Shown here in pieces: positions 1 through 31,960 of a stretch of 64,000 nt of DNA (positions are counted from its first letter, which is position 1; every line of letters begins with the position of its first letter). The translations under genes were made by a program, and so were the position numbers. The stretch is from Anabas testudineus (Eukaryota > Chordata > Actinopteri > Anabantiformes > Anabantidae), in NCBI RefSeq assembly GCF_900324465.2, contig NC_046627.1, positions 19,597,022-19,661,021 on the forward strand. The letters are read 5' to 3'. The notes beneath the pieces are model-generated. The model had not been told where the DNA came from, made no database searches, and was given only the letters and a program-made list of their open reading frames with translations.

Positions 1-76
1 TATACTATGATTGTTCTCCAGAAGAAGTTGTAAACACTGCAATATATCGTATACTGTTTTATTCACATTGCTGCAG

Positions 77-19792
<19,716 letters not shown>

Positions 19793-20142
19793 AGTTTCCA
19801 CTCAGCTCCATGTGAATCGTCTTTTAAGTTAACTTACACTTGTACACCATTCATTCTCATCTCTCTGCAAAGGCAAAGCAAGAACCATGTTGTAAAATAA
19901 AGCTGTATTTTTTCATATAGAGAATCGACAGTATTAAACATATGCTGCTATACACTTGTATGATGTGTAAAAACTTGATGTGATTGTCCAATGTATATGT
20001 GTAAACTATTCTCACATTTTTATTAAAGCATAAAATACAACTAAATGTTCTTTGGACCCGATTCTATGCTCTCGCAGAAGCAGCTGTTTATCAGTGTGTG
20101 AAATGTGAAGTATGAGGACAACAGCTCTGTAATTCATCTCCA

Positions 20143-21790
20143 TTTATTTAAATCCACGTGTTTAAAACATACAAATAAAGCTCAGGAGCAAACAGGAATT
20201 CATGAGGGTCACAGTAGCTACTGTGGATTTTATACAGCGTGGGTGTGAGTGGATTGGTCGGTGGAGTTATTATTTCAGTTGATTCAGCTTTTCCTTCAGT
20301 TTGTTTTCATCAGCACCAGAGAACTCTGCAATCTGAAAGACAGAAGTTAAAAATGCTTCAAATGTCTGTTTGTGAGTCCTGAAGCTGAAGTTGACAGAGT
20401 GAATTTAGTCAGGGGAGTAGAAACTTAACTCCAAGTTTACTTCCTGTCTCCTGTATGTGTTAATGAGCAACTAATCCGGACAGATTACATATTTATTAGA
20501 GTTATTATGTCTGCTGCGTGTCTAAACGTACCTTTTTTCCATTCTTGTAAAAGTGGAATGTGGGCATGCAAGAAATCCCACAAGATGAACTCACATCCTG
20601 CAAGAAGAGCAAAGAGTCAAACCCACCCAGCCACCACGCCCTAACTGAGCGTTTAAGCCTATTGCAACGTGCACATTTCATTTGTTGAATTGCAGTAAAG
20701 TAAGTCGAAACACTCACTGCAGCTTCATCCACGTCCACCTTCAGGAACACCACATTATTGTATTCGCTAGCTTCAGACAATTTCTGCAAGAGAAAATGTT
20801 TATATTTAAAAGAAGATGAAATGCCAAGAAGACATGACTTCACTTTGGTTTTACTTTTGGTTTTGTACCACTGTCTTCCATTAAGTGTCTTTAAATGTGA
20901 CTTACTGCAAACTTTGGACCAATAACTCTGCAGGGGCCACACCAGGTGGCTGTGAAGTCCACCACCACCAGCTTGTTTCCAGCTTCACTCAGGGCAGCAT
21001 TGAACTCAGCCTACAGAGAAACAAATCATAATAATATAATAATAATAATAATAACTGTAGATTGTTCTGTTATTAACCTGAGCTTCTTCTACTCCTGCCT
21101 ACATCAATATATAGAAGGTTTGTTCTTGTTTTTCTGATGTGAGTTAAATATGAAGTAAAACCCTAAAAGACGCGTTTTAAAAATAACTCGGTGTCTCTTT
21201 GTTGTTTCATCTGGAGCAGTCGGTTCAGCAGGTTTGTCCACTCTCAGCTTCCCCCTGTCCTTAGTAGACTGCAGGAATTCATATTTCACAGCCAACTTAG
21301 TTCACATCAGATCATGTACAACTATAAAAGTACATGTCGTCCTCCCAAAGCTGGACTAGATTAAAGGGAGAAAACTACTAACGAGGAGCTGATGTCTGAC
21401 AGACGATTTGTGCTGAGTCACCGAAGCTAAAAGGAAATAACTTCACTCCTGAATGTTAAATTTAAAAAAATCCTCTCAAGTAAACTAGAAGAAAAATAAA
21501 AAATAAACTCTGTAACATGGAAAAAGCATATTTCCAACAATGATGCCATGAAATACTGAGCTTCAAACACGGAAGTGGGGTTTTTAATAATGTAACAAAT
21601 AGATAAATAAACTATCAAATAAAAGAGCAAAATAAACAAGTTACAAACTCACCAGGCTTTTCACTTGGCGGACCATGGTGTAGGATGAACAGTCCCACGG
21701 ATAGAGAGAGGGTTTGTTTGAAAACTCTGCTGTGTTTTGGTCCCAGCTGAGTGGAGACGAGCTGTGAAACAGACTGACAACAGACAAACA
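20143..21790 (-). CDS. txn: cytosolic thioredoxin, copy a (5 exons)
   Basis: Coding exons on the - strand: 21653-21676, 20906-21010, 20718-20783, 20532-20597, 20270-20332; 107 residues, the usual vertebrate Txn size. It reduces protein disulfides through a dithiol active site. Visible: [13 protein letters not shown] with the active pair and buried Asp, the cis-proline segment CMPTF, and Cys residues matching human Cys69 and Cys73 (SSSCGISC); the position of human Cys62 is Ala. The start MVRQVKSL is a 24-nt first exon, as in mammalian TXN. A polyadenylation signal lies at 20143-20148 on the - strand, convergent with svep1. All junctions are GT-AG and phase 0. It is one of two paralogues here. 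Confidence 0.95.
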
Positions 21791-21860
21791 TCAGGTCTGT
21801 GTCTTTATATGAGTCAGAGGAGTCAGTGTGTCATCATCAGTACAGTGCTGACATCATAAC
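21775..21860 (-). promoter_or_regulatory. txn-a promoter region, TATA-like
   Basis: A CATATAAAG element (21,802-21,810, - strand) lies about 130 bases upstream of the txn-a start codon and would place transcription start near 21,775. This is inferred from motif and position only. Confidence 0.45.
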
Positions 21861-22666
21861 AGCCTCAAATCTAAAGGAAAGACTTGAAGTGACTGATTAT
21901 TCACTTAGCAGCAAAACGATTTTCAAACTAAAAGCATATAAAATGTTTTATATTTTAGTGTAACATTAGGTTTCTGTATCTTTTAGTTCAACTTCTTCAT
22001 ATCTCTTTTTATACCTTATACCCATCATACCATACCGTTGTCCGTCAGTTTTATTTTGTCAACTTTTTCTTATGTTTAATATTTTATAACAGGTTTGTAG
22101 CAGTTTTATATTTTAGTTTTAGTTTCTTTGACTTCCACCCACTCACCCGGACACAAAGGCGCCACCTGCTGGTTGGATCGTGAGTTCGGGGTGTGGTGAT
22201 GTGGGTGTTGAACTATCTGCAAGTAAATTCCTGTCTGTTTATTGTTGTTTATTTATCATATCAAGTGTTTTGATGCACAAATGTTCACTTGTGTTATGTA
22301 GTTACTGTCAATCACTAGTTAATTAAATCTGTCTCACTGTTGATTTCTTGGTTCAGTGTGATCAAGTATCTGTTGACAAGTTTTGATTTGGTGATGTCTC
22401 AATATATCACTCTAAAACCATTCTCATGTCTTCTTCTATCCTGTTCGACGTCCTTAAATACTCCATTAATACAGATATACATAAGAAAAGTCAAGAAGAA
22501 GTAGAAGAAATATTTCACGTGTCAATATCAATTTGTGGGTGCAGATTTAAAGCTCCAACACAAACTGAACAATTCATAAACACAACTGCATCTTAACTGA
22601 GGACAGTTCAAGCAGACATGCATAAAACAGACTAATGTAGGTGTGTACACATAAAATATGTCTTTT
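21861..22666. other. intergenic region upstream of txn-a
   Basis: AT-rich sequence with no ORF, repeat or RNA gene that I recognise. The left edge of the svep1 duplicate falls at about 22,667, where similarity to the svep1 intron (from about 2,626) starts abruptly. Confidence 0.6.
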
Positions 22667-22747
22667 GCAACAACAACAACGGTTTGGCTCCTCACTCTGG
22701 TCCTGATATGTACAAGTAAAGTGACTCCACCATTTCTATATCTTCAG

Positions 22748-22918
22748 ACTGTCCCAAGCTGGAAAATGCAGTGCCCCACATGCACACTTCCACTGTGGAA
22801 GTGAATCCTGGTGCTCTGGTCCAGCTGTCCTGTGACCCTGGTTTCTTCCTGGTGGGGGAGCCAGTGCTGCAGTGCCAAAATAAAGGAGAGTGGAGCCACC
22901 CCTTACCCAGCTGTGAAC
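22748..22918 (+). pseudogene. near-intact orphan sushi exon of the svep1 duplicate
   Basis: This 171-nt exon copy differs from svep1 exon 2704-2874 at one base (A to G in GAGCCAGTACTGC). It keeps an open frame (DCPKLENAV...LPSCE) and both splice sites (CTTCAG| and |GTAAGG). No other complete svep1 exon is recognisable nearby, so it is probably not translated; inclusion in some transcript cannot be excluded. Confidence 0.85.
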
Positions 22919-25900
22919 GTAAGGCAAAAGCCATTGATTGATTATTTCTATTATTACCACAGGTTTTTTCCCGTCTAAAATGAAATGAAATGTTTAAAAA
23001 GACATTTCAAAGAAGGAACTCAGTATAAATATGTGTCTCAGTTTGTTGTATTTCAATTATTAACCAATCAGTTCTTATGTTAGTGCTGGTTTAACACACT
23101 TTCTCTCCAGTCACTGTCAGATATATGAATTCAAGGCGTTAGGATCTAATTAACATAGTTATAAAGAACCTTTTAAAAACACATTACCTAACCACAGTGT
23201 TGCACTGAGTAACACATTTGGTTCACACTCACTCACTCACTCACATCTGGTTATTTGATGTTGGTAATAATAAAGCTGATAATAAACTAATAATAAAACA
23301 GAACAGTTAAATTATTTAGAACAGAATTAATGTGGGCCTTTAGGTTGCTCTTTATTGTATATGATGAAAGTGTTTTGTGATCATAGTTTTTAGAAACACA
23401 AATTAAACTACACAGTTTTTTTTTATTATACAGATAAATAATATGCATACACACACGTACACATGCACATACGTTTTCTACAAACACACACTATGCAGCT
23501 GTCTGTTTGTCTTGACAACTGCACCTCCACCTCGAGAATGAGAAGCTGACTTCCTCAGCACCTACAGTCTGATTCTGTCCATTAATCAGCCCATATAAAA
23601 TTAATATATAGTAAATGTGAAGTGATTATAGTTATACTGTAAGTGTAATATGTAAAGCAACTGCAGAAAACGTCATGCAGTAATATTGTAGTTAGAGCAA
23701 AAAGCTTTGTCTCCTGCACTTCAACAGTCTGCCCACAGTGACCTATACAGGAAGTCACATGATTTCTCCTCATCCATTAGTTTGTTGTTACAAAACAAAC
23801 AGAAGGAGCTGACTCACTCTGTTTCTAATACACTGATACCCACTGATAAGATCCTCTTCGATCTTCTTCAACGTGAAAACTTGATACAATGAGTTTTAAA
23901 ATACTCAAGACAAAGAATGAAGATCTGCTGACGTTAGTAGAAGATACAACATTTAGAAAAGGATCACTGTCTCTAATGTTAAAGCAAACTCAGCTCTTCT
24001 TAATCATCACGTTTCTCACTATTACTACGAATCAATAGAAGCTGCACTTTGCTCAGCTTAGATCATGTGCTGTGGTTTTAATTTACACCTTGTTCTCTAT
24101 CCAGGGAGATGGATCGTGGAGAGGCACTCAGCCTGGCTAAGTCACTCCTGAAAACACAAATACTGAGATTATGGATGAGGACATTTTGCCACCAAAGACC
24201 GTGACGCTGCAGAGAAAGCCGAGTCAGCTCTAAAATAACTGCTTCTTGACAACTGACATCAAATCTACAACTTTATCAAAACTCACCTACACAGTGTTTT
24301 CTTAGGGCAGTTTTTCATGTTGATGCTAATGTTTGAAACGCTTCTTCCAGTCAAAGTGTTCAATTTTTATGTCAAGGACAACAGAACTCATTGTACGTGT
24401 ATTTGATCTTTTAACTCTGTATTGTATTTGTTTTATTTACTTTTGATAAATTAATCACTAATTATTTATTATTGATTATATCCATGAGCTCATTCTCAGA
24501 GTACAATGTCCTGCGTTAGTATTTAACTTGGTCTTTATTAAATTATAATCTTGTTTCTTTTTGAATTAGTTATTGAATTAGTTATTTTTTGGGTAAATCA
24601 CCAATTTAGCTTCAGGAATTTAAAATCATTTCTAATTATTGATAACACGTCTGCATGCTGCGTGTTTTGTTCCAGGCGTCGCTCTGTGCTCATGTGGTTC
24701 ATTTAGATCTACACACTCTCTCTCTCTGAGCTTTTGTTAAAACAAATGAGGCTCCATCAAACACCGTGTTGTCCTGCACGCCGGACTAATCACAGGCACC
24801 TCTGCAGATTCTATGGCAACCTTTGTCTGATAATCCTCTGATCTTTCTTACATGCAGTTGTCCTGAATATGCACAATGGTGCTAACGGTCCTTTTTGCTT
24901 GTAGATTATTCTCCTGTCTGCCTGTTTGTCGTGAGGGGAAACTTTCACAACAGTGAAGTCACACGTTTGGGTGTTTTGCATTGTTCATCCACACAGTTGT
25001 CTGTCCATCTGCAGGGCACAATTACATAGTTGTGTTTTGTATAAATTCTGGGTGTACACAAAATAAAACACATTAAAATCTAGTAATTCTTCAGAATGGG
25101 TCCATGAGAGGAAAACCCCTTCACATGACAACATACCAAACAAGGAACCCGGCCTTTCTTTCTGTTGTCATAAAGGAAAGCTTCACCACAGACCTCCTCT
25201 CTTCCCGTTGTACTTCCCTTTCTGCGTACTCATGCACTATGTTTTGATACATGACTCACATACTGTGAGCACTTTGTGAAGCTGGATCCAGTCCCATTAA
25301 AAGAAAAATCCACCCTGAGACACGTTAACCATTTCATTTGATCACATTTGTAGTTTATTTAGCTGTACAACGACTTAATTCTGGGCTTTCAGGGCTCGTC
25401 TGTTATAATCTGAACTCAGCGCTGGTCAAAGTTTAGGAAAAGAGCCTTAATTTATCCTGGAGTCAAATGTGGCTGATGTGACTCATACAGTAGTTTCCTA
25501 CTTTCTGTTGATGTTGACCCACTTGTGGCTTTTCACTCTCAGGTCAGTGGTTGACTATCTTCTTGTCATATTGTTATATCTCCAAAGAGAAAGAGAAACC
25601 ATGAAATGGCCCCTCTGTTGTTTTTTTTTTTTTTTTGAAAACAATCCAAGCAGCAACAGCTGCTGGATTTGTCCACAGAAACACACACAGATTACAAATT
25701 ATTTTTAAATTCGTTTTCTCTATCCCAGCAAAATACTGTCACCGTTTATAGACACTGTGTCTCCTGCTTTCTCATCACATGAGGTAAAGAAACAATGTCC
25801 AGGAATCTCCAATAGTCCAAGAAACACCAGATTAGAGATTGACAGCAGAGATTTAACCCTACTGAATGTTTGCTGTAGTGCCACAAGTCAAAAGTACTGC

Positions 25901-26379
25901 TTGATTAGATACTTAGAAAACCAATGTTAGATGATTAGATGTATTGAATTGGTGAAATATCCGCTGCAGATGGTTATAAATCACAGTTATGATCTCACTT
26001 CCTGTTTTCACTTGTCTCTGGTGTCTGAATGGAGGCCCTTTGCGTCACACGGGTGAGCTCAGGTTTGAGTCCGTGACGCTCACACGTGTTTAAGCTGGTA
26101 CATGTGTGAGTAAACGTGTTCACCTGCTGAGTAAGTTAATAGTTCAGTGACTATTAGTAGTGGAGTAAATCATCACTCCACGGGATTCACTTGACGTCAC
26201 CGTCACTGTCACCCTGACAACAATAACCCAGGAGAGTTGTAATGAAGGATTTCTTTTCCCCTTTGATGAGGTTTTTATTTATTTATTTATTTAATATGTT
26301 TTATTAGTTCATAGTTTTTGTTCCACCTACCACGTCAGAATGTTTTTAGGAACTGGGAACACTTGTTACAGTATTCATG

Positions 26380-27533
26380 GAGACTCCTGTCTATTACATA
26401 TTGATAACAATTTATCTTCAGGAGACCATGGATGGACGTCTTCTGTGTGGCTCTCTTCAAGTCGTTCCATAGCATCTTTATTGGGTTGAGGTCTGGACTC
26501 TGACTTGGCCACTCCGAAAGGCGGATTTTGTGTTTTCTGAAGCCATTCTGTGTTTTGGGTCATTGTCCTGTTGTAGTCACTGCGAGTTGGCCATGTCCTG
26601 ATGCAGCAAAGCAGGCCCTAATCATGATGTTTCCTCCACTATACTTGGATACGATTGGGATGATGCTTTCATTGTTATGTGCAGTAACCTTTTTACAACA
26701 AATGTAGTTTTGTGGGTTCTTTGCACATAGTTAAAATTGTTTCATCAGTCGAAAGAACATTTTGCCAATACTGCTGTTGAGTGTCACTGTGCTCTTTCAC
26801 AACCTTCAGACGGACAACAATGTTCTTTTTTCAGTAAACAGTAGCTTCCTTCGTGATGTCCTGCCATAGACACCCTGCTTGTTTAATTTTTGATGTACTA
26901 TAGACTCTTGAACACAAATGTTAGCCAGTTCCAATAATGCCTTTACATCTTTGACTGTCACTCTGGGTTGTTTCTTTACTTCATTAATGAGTGTTTGTTG
27001 TGCTACTAGGGTCTAGGAAATAAACTGTTTAACATGTTTCTGAAACAGACTTAAAATATGAAGGTTGAAAGGAGGTAATTAGATTCAGCCTTTGTTTAAG
27101 TTTCTCTTTTTATAGATTGTCAAATGTAGACTGGTGAATTTCTTTGACATCACTTTGTTACTCTTTCCAGCTTTATGTAAATCAATTATTCTTGATCGTA
27201 GATCCTCCGAAAGCTCCTTTTGGCGAGGCATGATTCACAAAGGCGTATTCTTCTTGAGTAGAGCAAACTCATAAAGTTAAGTGTTTTTTGTCAGTCGAAG
27301 TAGCTCTAGACCACACGTCCAAACTCATTTTCTTAATTTATGCCAGCAACTGTCTCCAACTAGCTTTTTTGAGGTTTTTTACTTTTTCCACTCGCACTGT
27401 GAGGTTTTCATGGTTGTTCTCAATAGAGACATGAAAGATCAGAATTTATTTCACACTGTTGTTAATTCTCAACTTAGATGAAGATCTGATCATGTTTTAT
27501 GACAGGTTCACATACTTTTTCTTGCCACTGTAT
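26380..27533 (-). mobile_element. degenerate Tc1-like DNA transposon
   Basis: The right end (27,505-27,533) is a terminal repeat of the form CACATACTTTTTCTTGCCACTGTATG. Minus-strand reading near 26,470-26,520 gives the transposase motif SPDLNPIK (as SRPQPNK with frame damage), followed by a tail reading ...HGLLKI in a neighbouring frame. The left terminal repeat was not found, so the copy looks truncated there. Frames are broken and no complete transposase remains. Related pieces lie at 54,310-54,885 and 61,240-61,400. Confidence 0.75.
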
Positions 27534-27607
27534 GTAAAAGAGCTGGTGTATTAGATTATATTGATAGATATACACCTATACAGCTGTAGCTAATAAAGTG
27601 TCCAGTG

Positions 27608-27611
27608 CTTA

Positions 27612-27636
<25 letters not shown>
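27608..27636. repeat. (TA)n microsatellite
   Basis: A pure run of about 13 TA units followed by a T-run, just right of the Tc1-like element. Confidence 0.95.
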
Positions 27637-27642
<6 letters not shown>

Positions 27643-28192
27643 TTTCATATAGAAGCATATTAGTCTCAATAACATAAGATGAACCAAAATATAAGTAAAG
27701 TTTTATCTTGTGTGACATCACATTTCTCATTAATTTAAAGCAATTCAAAGCCTTTTGGCTACATGCAGACCTTTATTGGATGTTTTGATTGATTGTAGTT
27801 TCTATCTTACATCAATAGATCAAGCAGAAACGCTCTGTCTGCTCTGTTCTGCCCATTAAGTAAATTGCATTACTGAACACTCAAATCAGCTGATGGTGCG
27901 CCTTGTTCCAGTGTCTAAACGTAGATCAAGTCAGGCTCATGCCAAGATGCCTCTCCAGTTCTTTACAGATATAATAGTTCACCAAAATGTAGGACTTCAA
28001 ACTTAACACTGAACTCTTTAGTCATCATTACAAATGTATTTCCTGACAATGGGGAAAAATCCCGTCAGAGGCTGAATTACAACAAAACATTTATTCTTCC
28101 TTGTGTTTGCAAAAACCTGAAAAGGAAATCAGGATACTATAACTATAAAGCAAGAACCGTGGTGAGTACAACAGCTCTGTAATTCATCTCCA

Positions 28193-31100
28193 TTTATTTA
28201 AATCCACTTGTTGAATACATACAAATAGTTCAGGAGCTGGTCAGGAGCAAAACAAATCAATCATATAAAACAGAATAAAAGTGATGCCATCAGGTTTTAA
28301 GTTCAGTCTGTTGTTAAGACAGTCAACACATACACTGAGCTGACAGGAACACGTCACCAAATGCATGATGAGTGGAATAAATTATTGCCTGTGTGGCGCA
28401 GAAGACCTGATGGCCATAATGAAACTGGAATTTATGAGGGTAACAGTAGCTACTGTTGTTTTTATACAATGTGGGTGTGTGTGGATTGGTCGGTGGGACT
28501 TAGGATCTCAGTTCTACCACTTTCTCAGTCAGTTGTTTAGCGTTAGCACCAGAGAACTCGTGAATCTGAAAGATAGAAATTCACACAAATGGCTTAAAAG
28601 ACAACCAAACCAAACAAAAAACAAAAAACATGCACACCTTTTTTATTTACTGAAATGTTACAAGTTTCTGTTCATTAGTAAGTAAGAAATCATTAATCAC
28701 TATAATCAGCTCTTTATCTCTCATCCACAGTACTAGTGTTACAGTTACTAGAGAAACTTGTTTGTGTAAATCGCTCGTCTCAGCTGGATGAATGTCACCA
28801 CATAATGTGATTTAGTAGGATCAACACTCATCAAACTGCCACAAAAGGCCGACTGTTCTCCTTTTGTGGGCAGCTTCCATTCAAAAAAAATGTCATCAAG
28901 AGTAAATAGAGGAAGTGCTTCCAAGATTCGAAGTGCTGCTTTCAGGAATGAGCAAAGAAAAAGATTTTTGGACTAACACTTGTTTACAATATTTCTAAAT
29001 AAGAAAATATCAACAGCACAGCTGCCAATGATGTGTCATCAGTGCAACCCGCACTGTGACAAAGGGGAAATTGTTGCAGCTGAAAAACAGAGAGCTGTTG
29101 ATTTTGGTTTCATATTGAATCTCCTGTGTCTGTATCTGAGCGACTCATCAATTCCATTTGTGAAAAGTAAAATCCTCACTAACTTACCTTCTCTCCATTC
29201 TTGTAAAAATGGAATGTGGGCATGCAAGAAATCCCGCAGGATGAACTCACATCCTGAAAAAAAGAAGCAAAGACTCGGGTCAGAAGGCAAAGGCTGCAGA
29301 CACTCACTACTCTGCCACCTTCAGCCAATGGCTGAAACTTTAATTATTTTAAGTTTCAGCTGTTAGTTTAGTAAGCGAGAATCAGGCGATCATGTTAATC
29401 TTCTTTGTAAAAGAATATTAGCTGGCGTTTGGCCACTAACCAAAATGTGCCTAGTACTTGTCCAAAGGTGTGTCAGAGCATTACCACATGTGGTTCAAAT
29501 AAACCACCACATAGACAAGTCTGGTTTGGTCTTGTTTCAATATGTTCTTTCTTCACAGCCCACTACAGATTGTCAACAGCAGTCATACACAATCTGTTGA
29601 TATTTGTCAAATATTCAACAATCATCTGACCTGTAGGAACAGCGTTTACAAGTTCTTCTTCTGATATATGGAGAATTTCACTGCAGACTGGAGAACAGTT
29701 ATTGCTGTATTAGCAATATTTGTTCTAAACCTGCTGGTGCTTTAGGCAGAAGATTTCTATTAAAAGGCAAAACACTTACTTCAGCTTCATCTACGTCCAC
29801 CTTCAGAAAAACGACGTTCTTGTTTGCAGGATCTTGTGACATGGTCTGCAGAAGAGTGGATCAATGAAAATTAAGACACTCAGGAAGCACACGACAAATG
29901 AATGTGAGAGAAGTAGAGATTTAAAATAATGCTTCAAATCTTAATTTTACAGTAGAGCACCTAATCCCACGTCAAGTGGTTAATAATCTGAAAAGAGTTG
30001 CCTTAAAAACAACCCTCTACAAGAGGATGCTCCTCAGAAATTAATCTTTCTTAACCAACGGAAAACATTTGTTTCATAAAAGGATGCAACTAATCCTGGT
30101 CTAAAAACTAGATTAGCAGAGATCATTTTTGTGCTTGGTATGTGCTGTAGGATTCCTTCACTTTCCACATTCAATCATTAAGGATTTTAAAAAAGACTTC
30201 TCATCCACTTACTACAAATATTGGGCCAATCTGTTTGCAGGGGCCGCACCACGTGGCTGTGAAGTCCACCACCACCAACTTGTCTCCGGCTTCTTTCAGG
30301 ATGGCCTTGAAGTCATCCTACAGAAAAAGCAATCCCATTATGATTTCTGCAACTTATTTAAGCTGTGTCAGGATTAAACAGTGTTGGTGAGGTGCAGTTT
30401 GTTTATGCATTACTGGCTCCTTTTCAGGAGCTCTATTAAAAAGCTAATTAAAACCCAACATTACCTTTATTTTAATGTGAATCTTTATTTTATTGCACAA
30501 TTATTATTTTTTTAAATTGTACTTTACCACTACTGCTTTAGTTTAATCTATCTGTAGCCCATCTGTCTATGAATTACTTTTATTCAAATTAAAAATTGCA
30601 TTTGTTATTACGAGCATCAACAGACTGACATACTGTTTAACACTCCTCATATTCAGCAGTCAGTCCCAGTACATGTGCAGGATGTGAACACGCAGGTTAA
30701 CCACGTTATCTTCTTACAACTAACCTCTTTTTACAGTTCATTAAACATGCGTGGCTTCTCGTCAAGGTTTTATTACTAACCGTGCTCTGTTATTGTGTGT
30801 CTGTGTGGGTTTTACAACATGTGCATTAATAAAAGAGCAGCGGTCTCCACCCATCCTGACACATGCAGCTCTCGGTATCATGTAACGAGCAGCACAGGCG
30901 TTAGCTAATGTTTACTTCTTCCAGTTGCTAGGTCCAACCCTGTTAGCATCTATTCCCGCGGCTGTGGGCAAACAGAGCAGCACCGTTCATATTACACAGT
31001 ATTGTTTCCATCAGTTTTCGCCTCCATTGCTGCCAAACGTCAGTGGCCTGACTGCAGCATGACAAAGTCCACATCCACACACATGGTGGCGGCTAACAGC

Positions 31101-31860
31101 TCCAGCTAGCTGCTGGTTCTGCTCGGAGGGGAAGTTACACGGCATTATGCAACTCAGCCTCATTATACATCCACTTGTTGTACAGGAAAGGTGCCGTTTT
31201 AAAGCTACGCCCAGGTTTGTTAAAGCTTTAGTCGAGTTTCTTGATCCAGACATGTTAGCTTAAAAATCCACAACCGATACTTGTCAAAGTAGATTCATGT
31301 AACTCAGTTTAATATTTATTCAACGAAACTAGCTAATCTGTCACACCAGACCGGGTCTTGATGAGAAGATAAAGCAGGACTAAGCTAACAGAAAGAGTGT
31401 AAACACGGGTTCAGCTAAAATAAAATAAATAAAAAGTTAAACTAACATGAACTTCATTGTTGAATATTAAAGCAGCGTTAACGTTGTTCTTCGTGAATAA
31501 CCGGGTCAGCGAACAGAAATGAGGACCACAACCCGACAGCTCCACTTTTAAACCCACTTAGACATTAAACTTTTGCTTAATTTAAACCAACTAAAGTGAG
31601 AAAACCCTGGAAAGGAGCTCCTCTAATGGAGGATGAGTCCGGAGAGCGGAGTCCGGAGAGCGGGGACCGGAGAGCGGGGACCGGGCACGCAGCGTCCCGG
31701 CCGCTGATCGGAGCACCGTCAACTAAACCTCTACTAACGTACAGCTACGGCTTGTTTTCTTATTTCAAGCGACGAAAAACAGCAAAATAGACGAGTTACA
31801 ACTTACCAGATCTACAACTTCGCGAACCATGATGGCAGCTGAATGGCCGAGTGTCGGACT
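28193..31860 (-). CDS. txn: cytosolic thioredoxin, copy b (5 exons)
   Basis: Coding exons on the - strand: 31807-31830, 30213-30317, 29780-29845, 29188-29253, 28500-28565; 108 residues. Exon lengths equal those of txn-a (24, 105, 66, 66) except a last exon one codon longer. Start MVREVVDL, active site [13 protein letters not shown], cis-proline CMPTF, and SSSCGISC are all present; the protein ends VVELRS. By eye, exon 2 is about 80% identical to txn-a, exon 3 about 73% and exon 4 about 92%. A polyadenylation signal (28193-28198, - strand) lies in a 3' UTR stretch strongly conserved with txn-a. Function as for txn-a; both look intact, so division of labour is possible but not shown. Confidence 0.95.
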
Positions 31861-31960
31861 GGACAACGAGGAGCAGAGAGTGAGCGTGTTTCCCGCTGAG
31901 GCCGCGTTTTTATCGGCAGCATTAGGCGGCGCACCAGCGGAAGTCACTGCGCTTACAAAA
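30850..31960 (-). promoter_or_regulatory. txn-b intron 1 and promoter, CpG-richer stretch
   Basis: This region is visibly richer in GC and CpG than its surroundings and spans the txn-b first exon and upstream flank. A CGATAAAAAC TATA-like element lies at about 31,903-31,912 on the - strand. A GC-rich minisatellite (15-base unit around CCGGAGAGCGG, about four units) sits at 31,636-31,685 inside intron 1. I see no second gene. A short ORF on each strand here lacks any family resemblance. Confidence 0.5.

Larger units (their letters stand above)
22667..28165 (+). pseudogene. decayed second copy of the svep1 3' half
   Basis: Blocks collinear with svep1 occur in the same order between the two txn genes. 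About 22,667-22,920 matches sushi exon 2704-2874 with flanks; 23,200-23,650 matches intron 4,300-4,810; 23,725-23,920 matches 11,970-12,150; 24,000-24,160 matches 12,195-12,430, including part of exon 12282-12345; 24,650-25,110 matches 14,785-15,300; 25,145-25,330 matches 15,915-16,085; 25,530-25,605 matches 16,770-16,835; 26,020-26,130 matches EGF exon 17481-17576 with flank; 28,116-28,165 matches the last exon. Most exons, including the giant one, are missing, so the copy cannot encode Svep1. It ends where txn-b's 3' UTR begins, just as svep1 meets txn-a. Confidence 0.88.

Noticed and set aside
31011-31253. 80-codon - strand ORF in txn-b intron 1
   Set aside because: No recognisable motif, no matching exon structure; it lies in CpG-rich intron sequence where stop codons are scarce.
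31596-31790. 64-codon + strand ORF opposite the txn-b first exon
   Set aside because: Its middle is the translated GC minisatellite; no evidence of a divergent gene.
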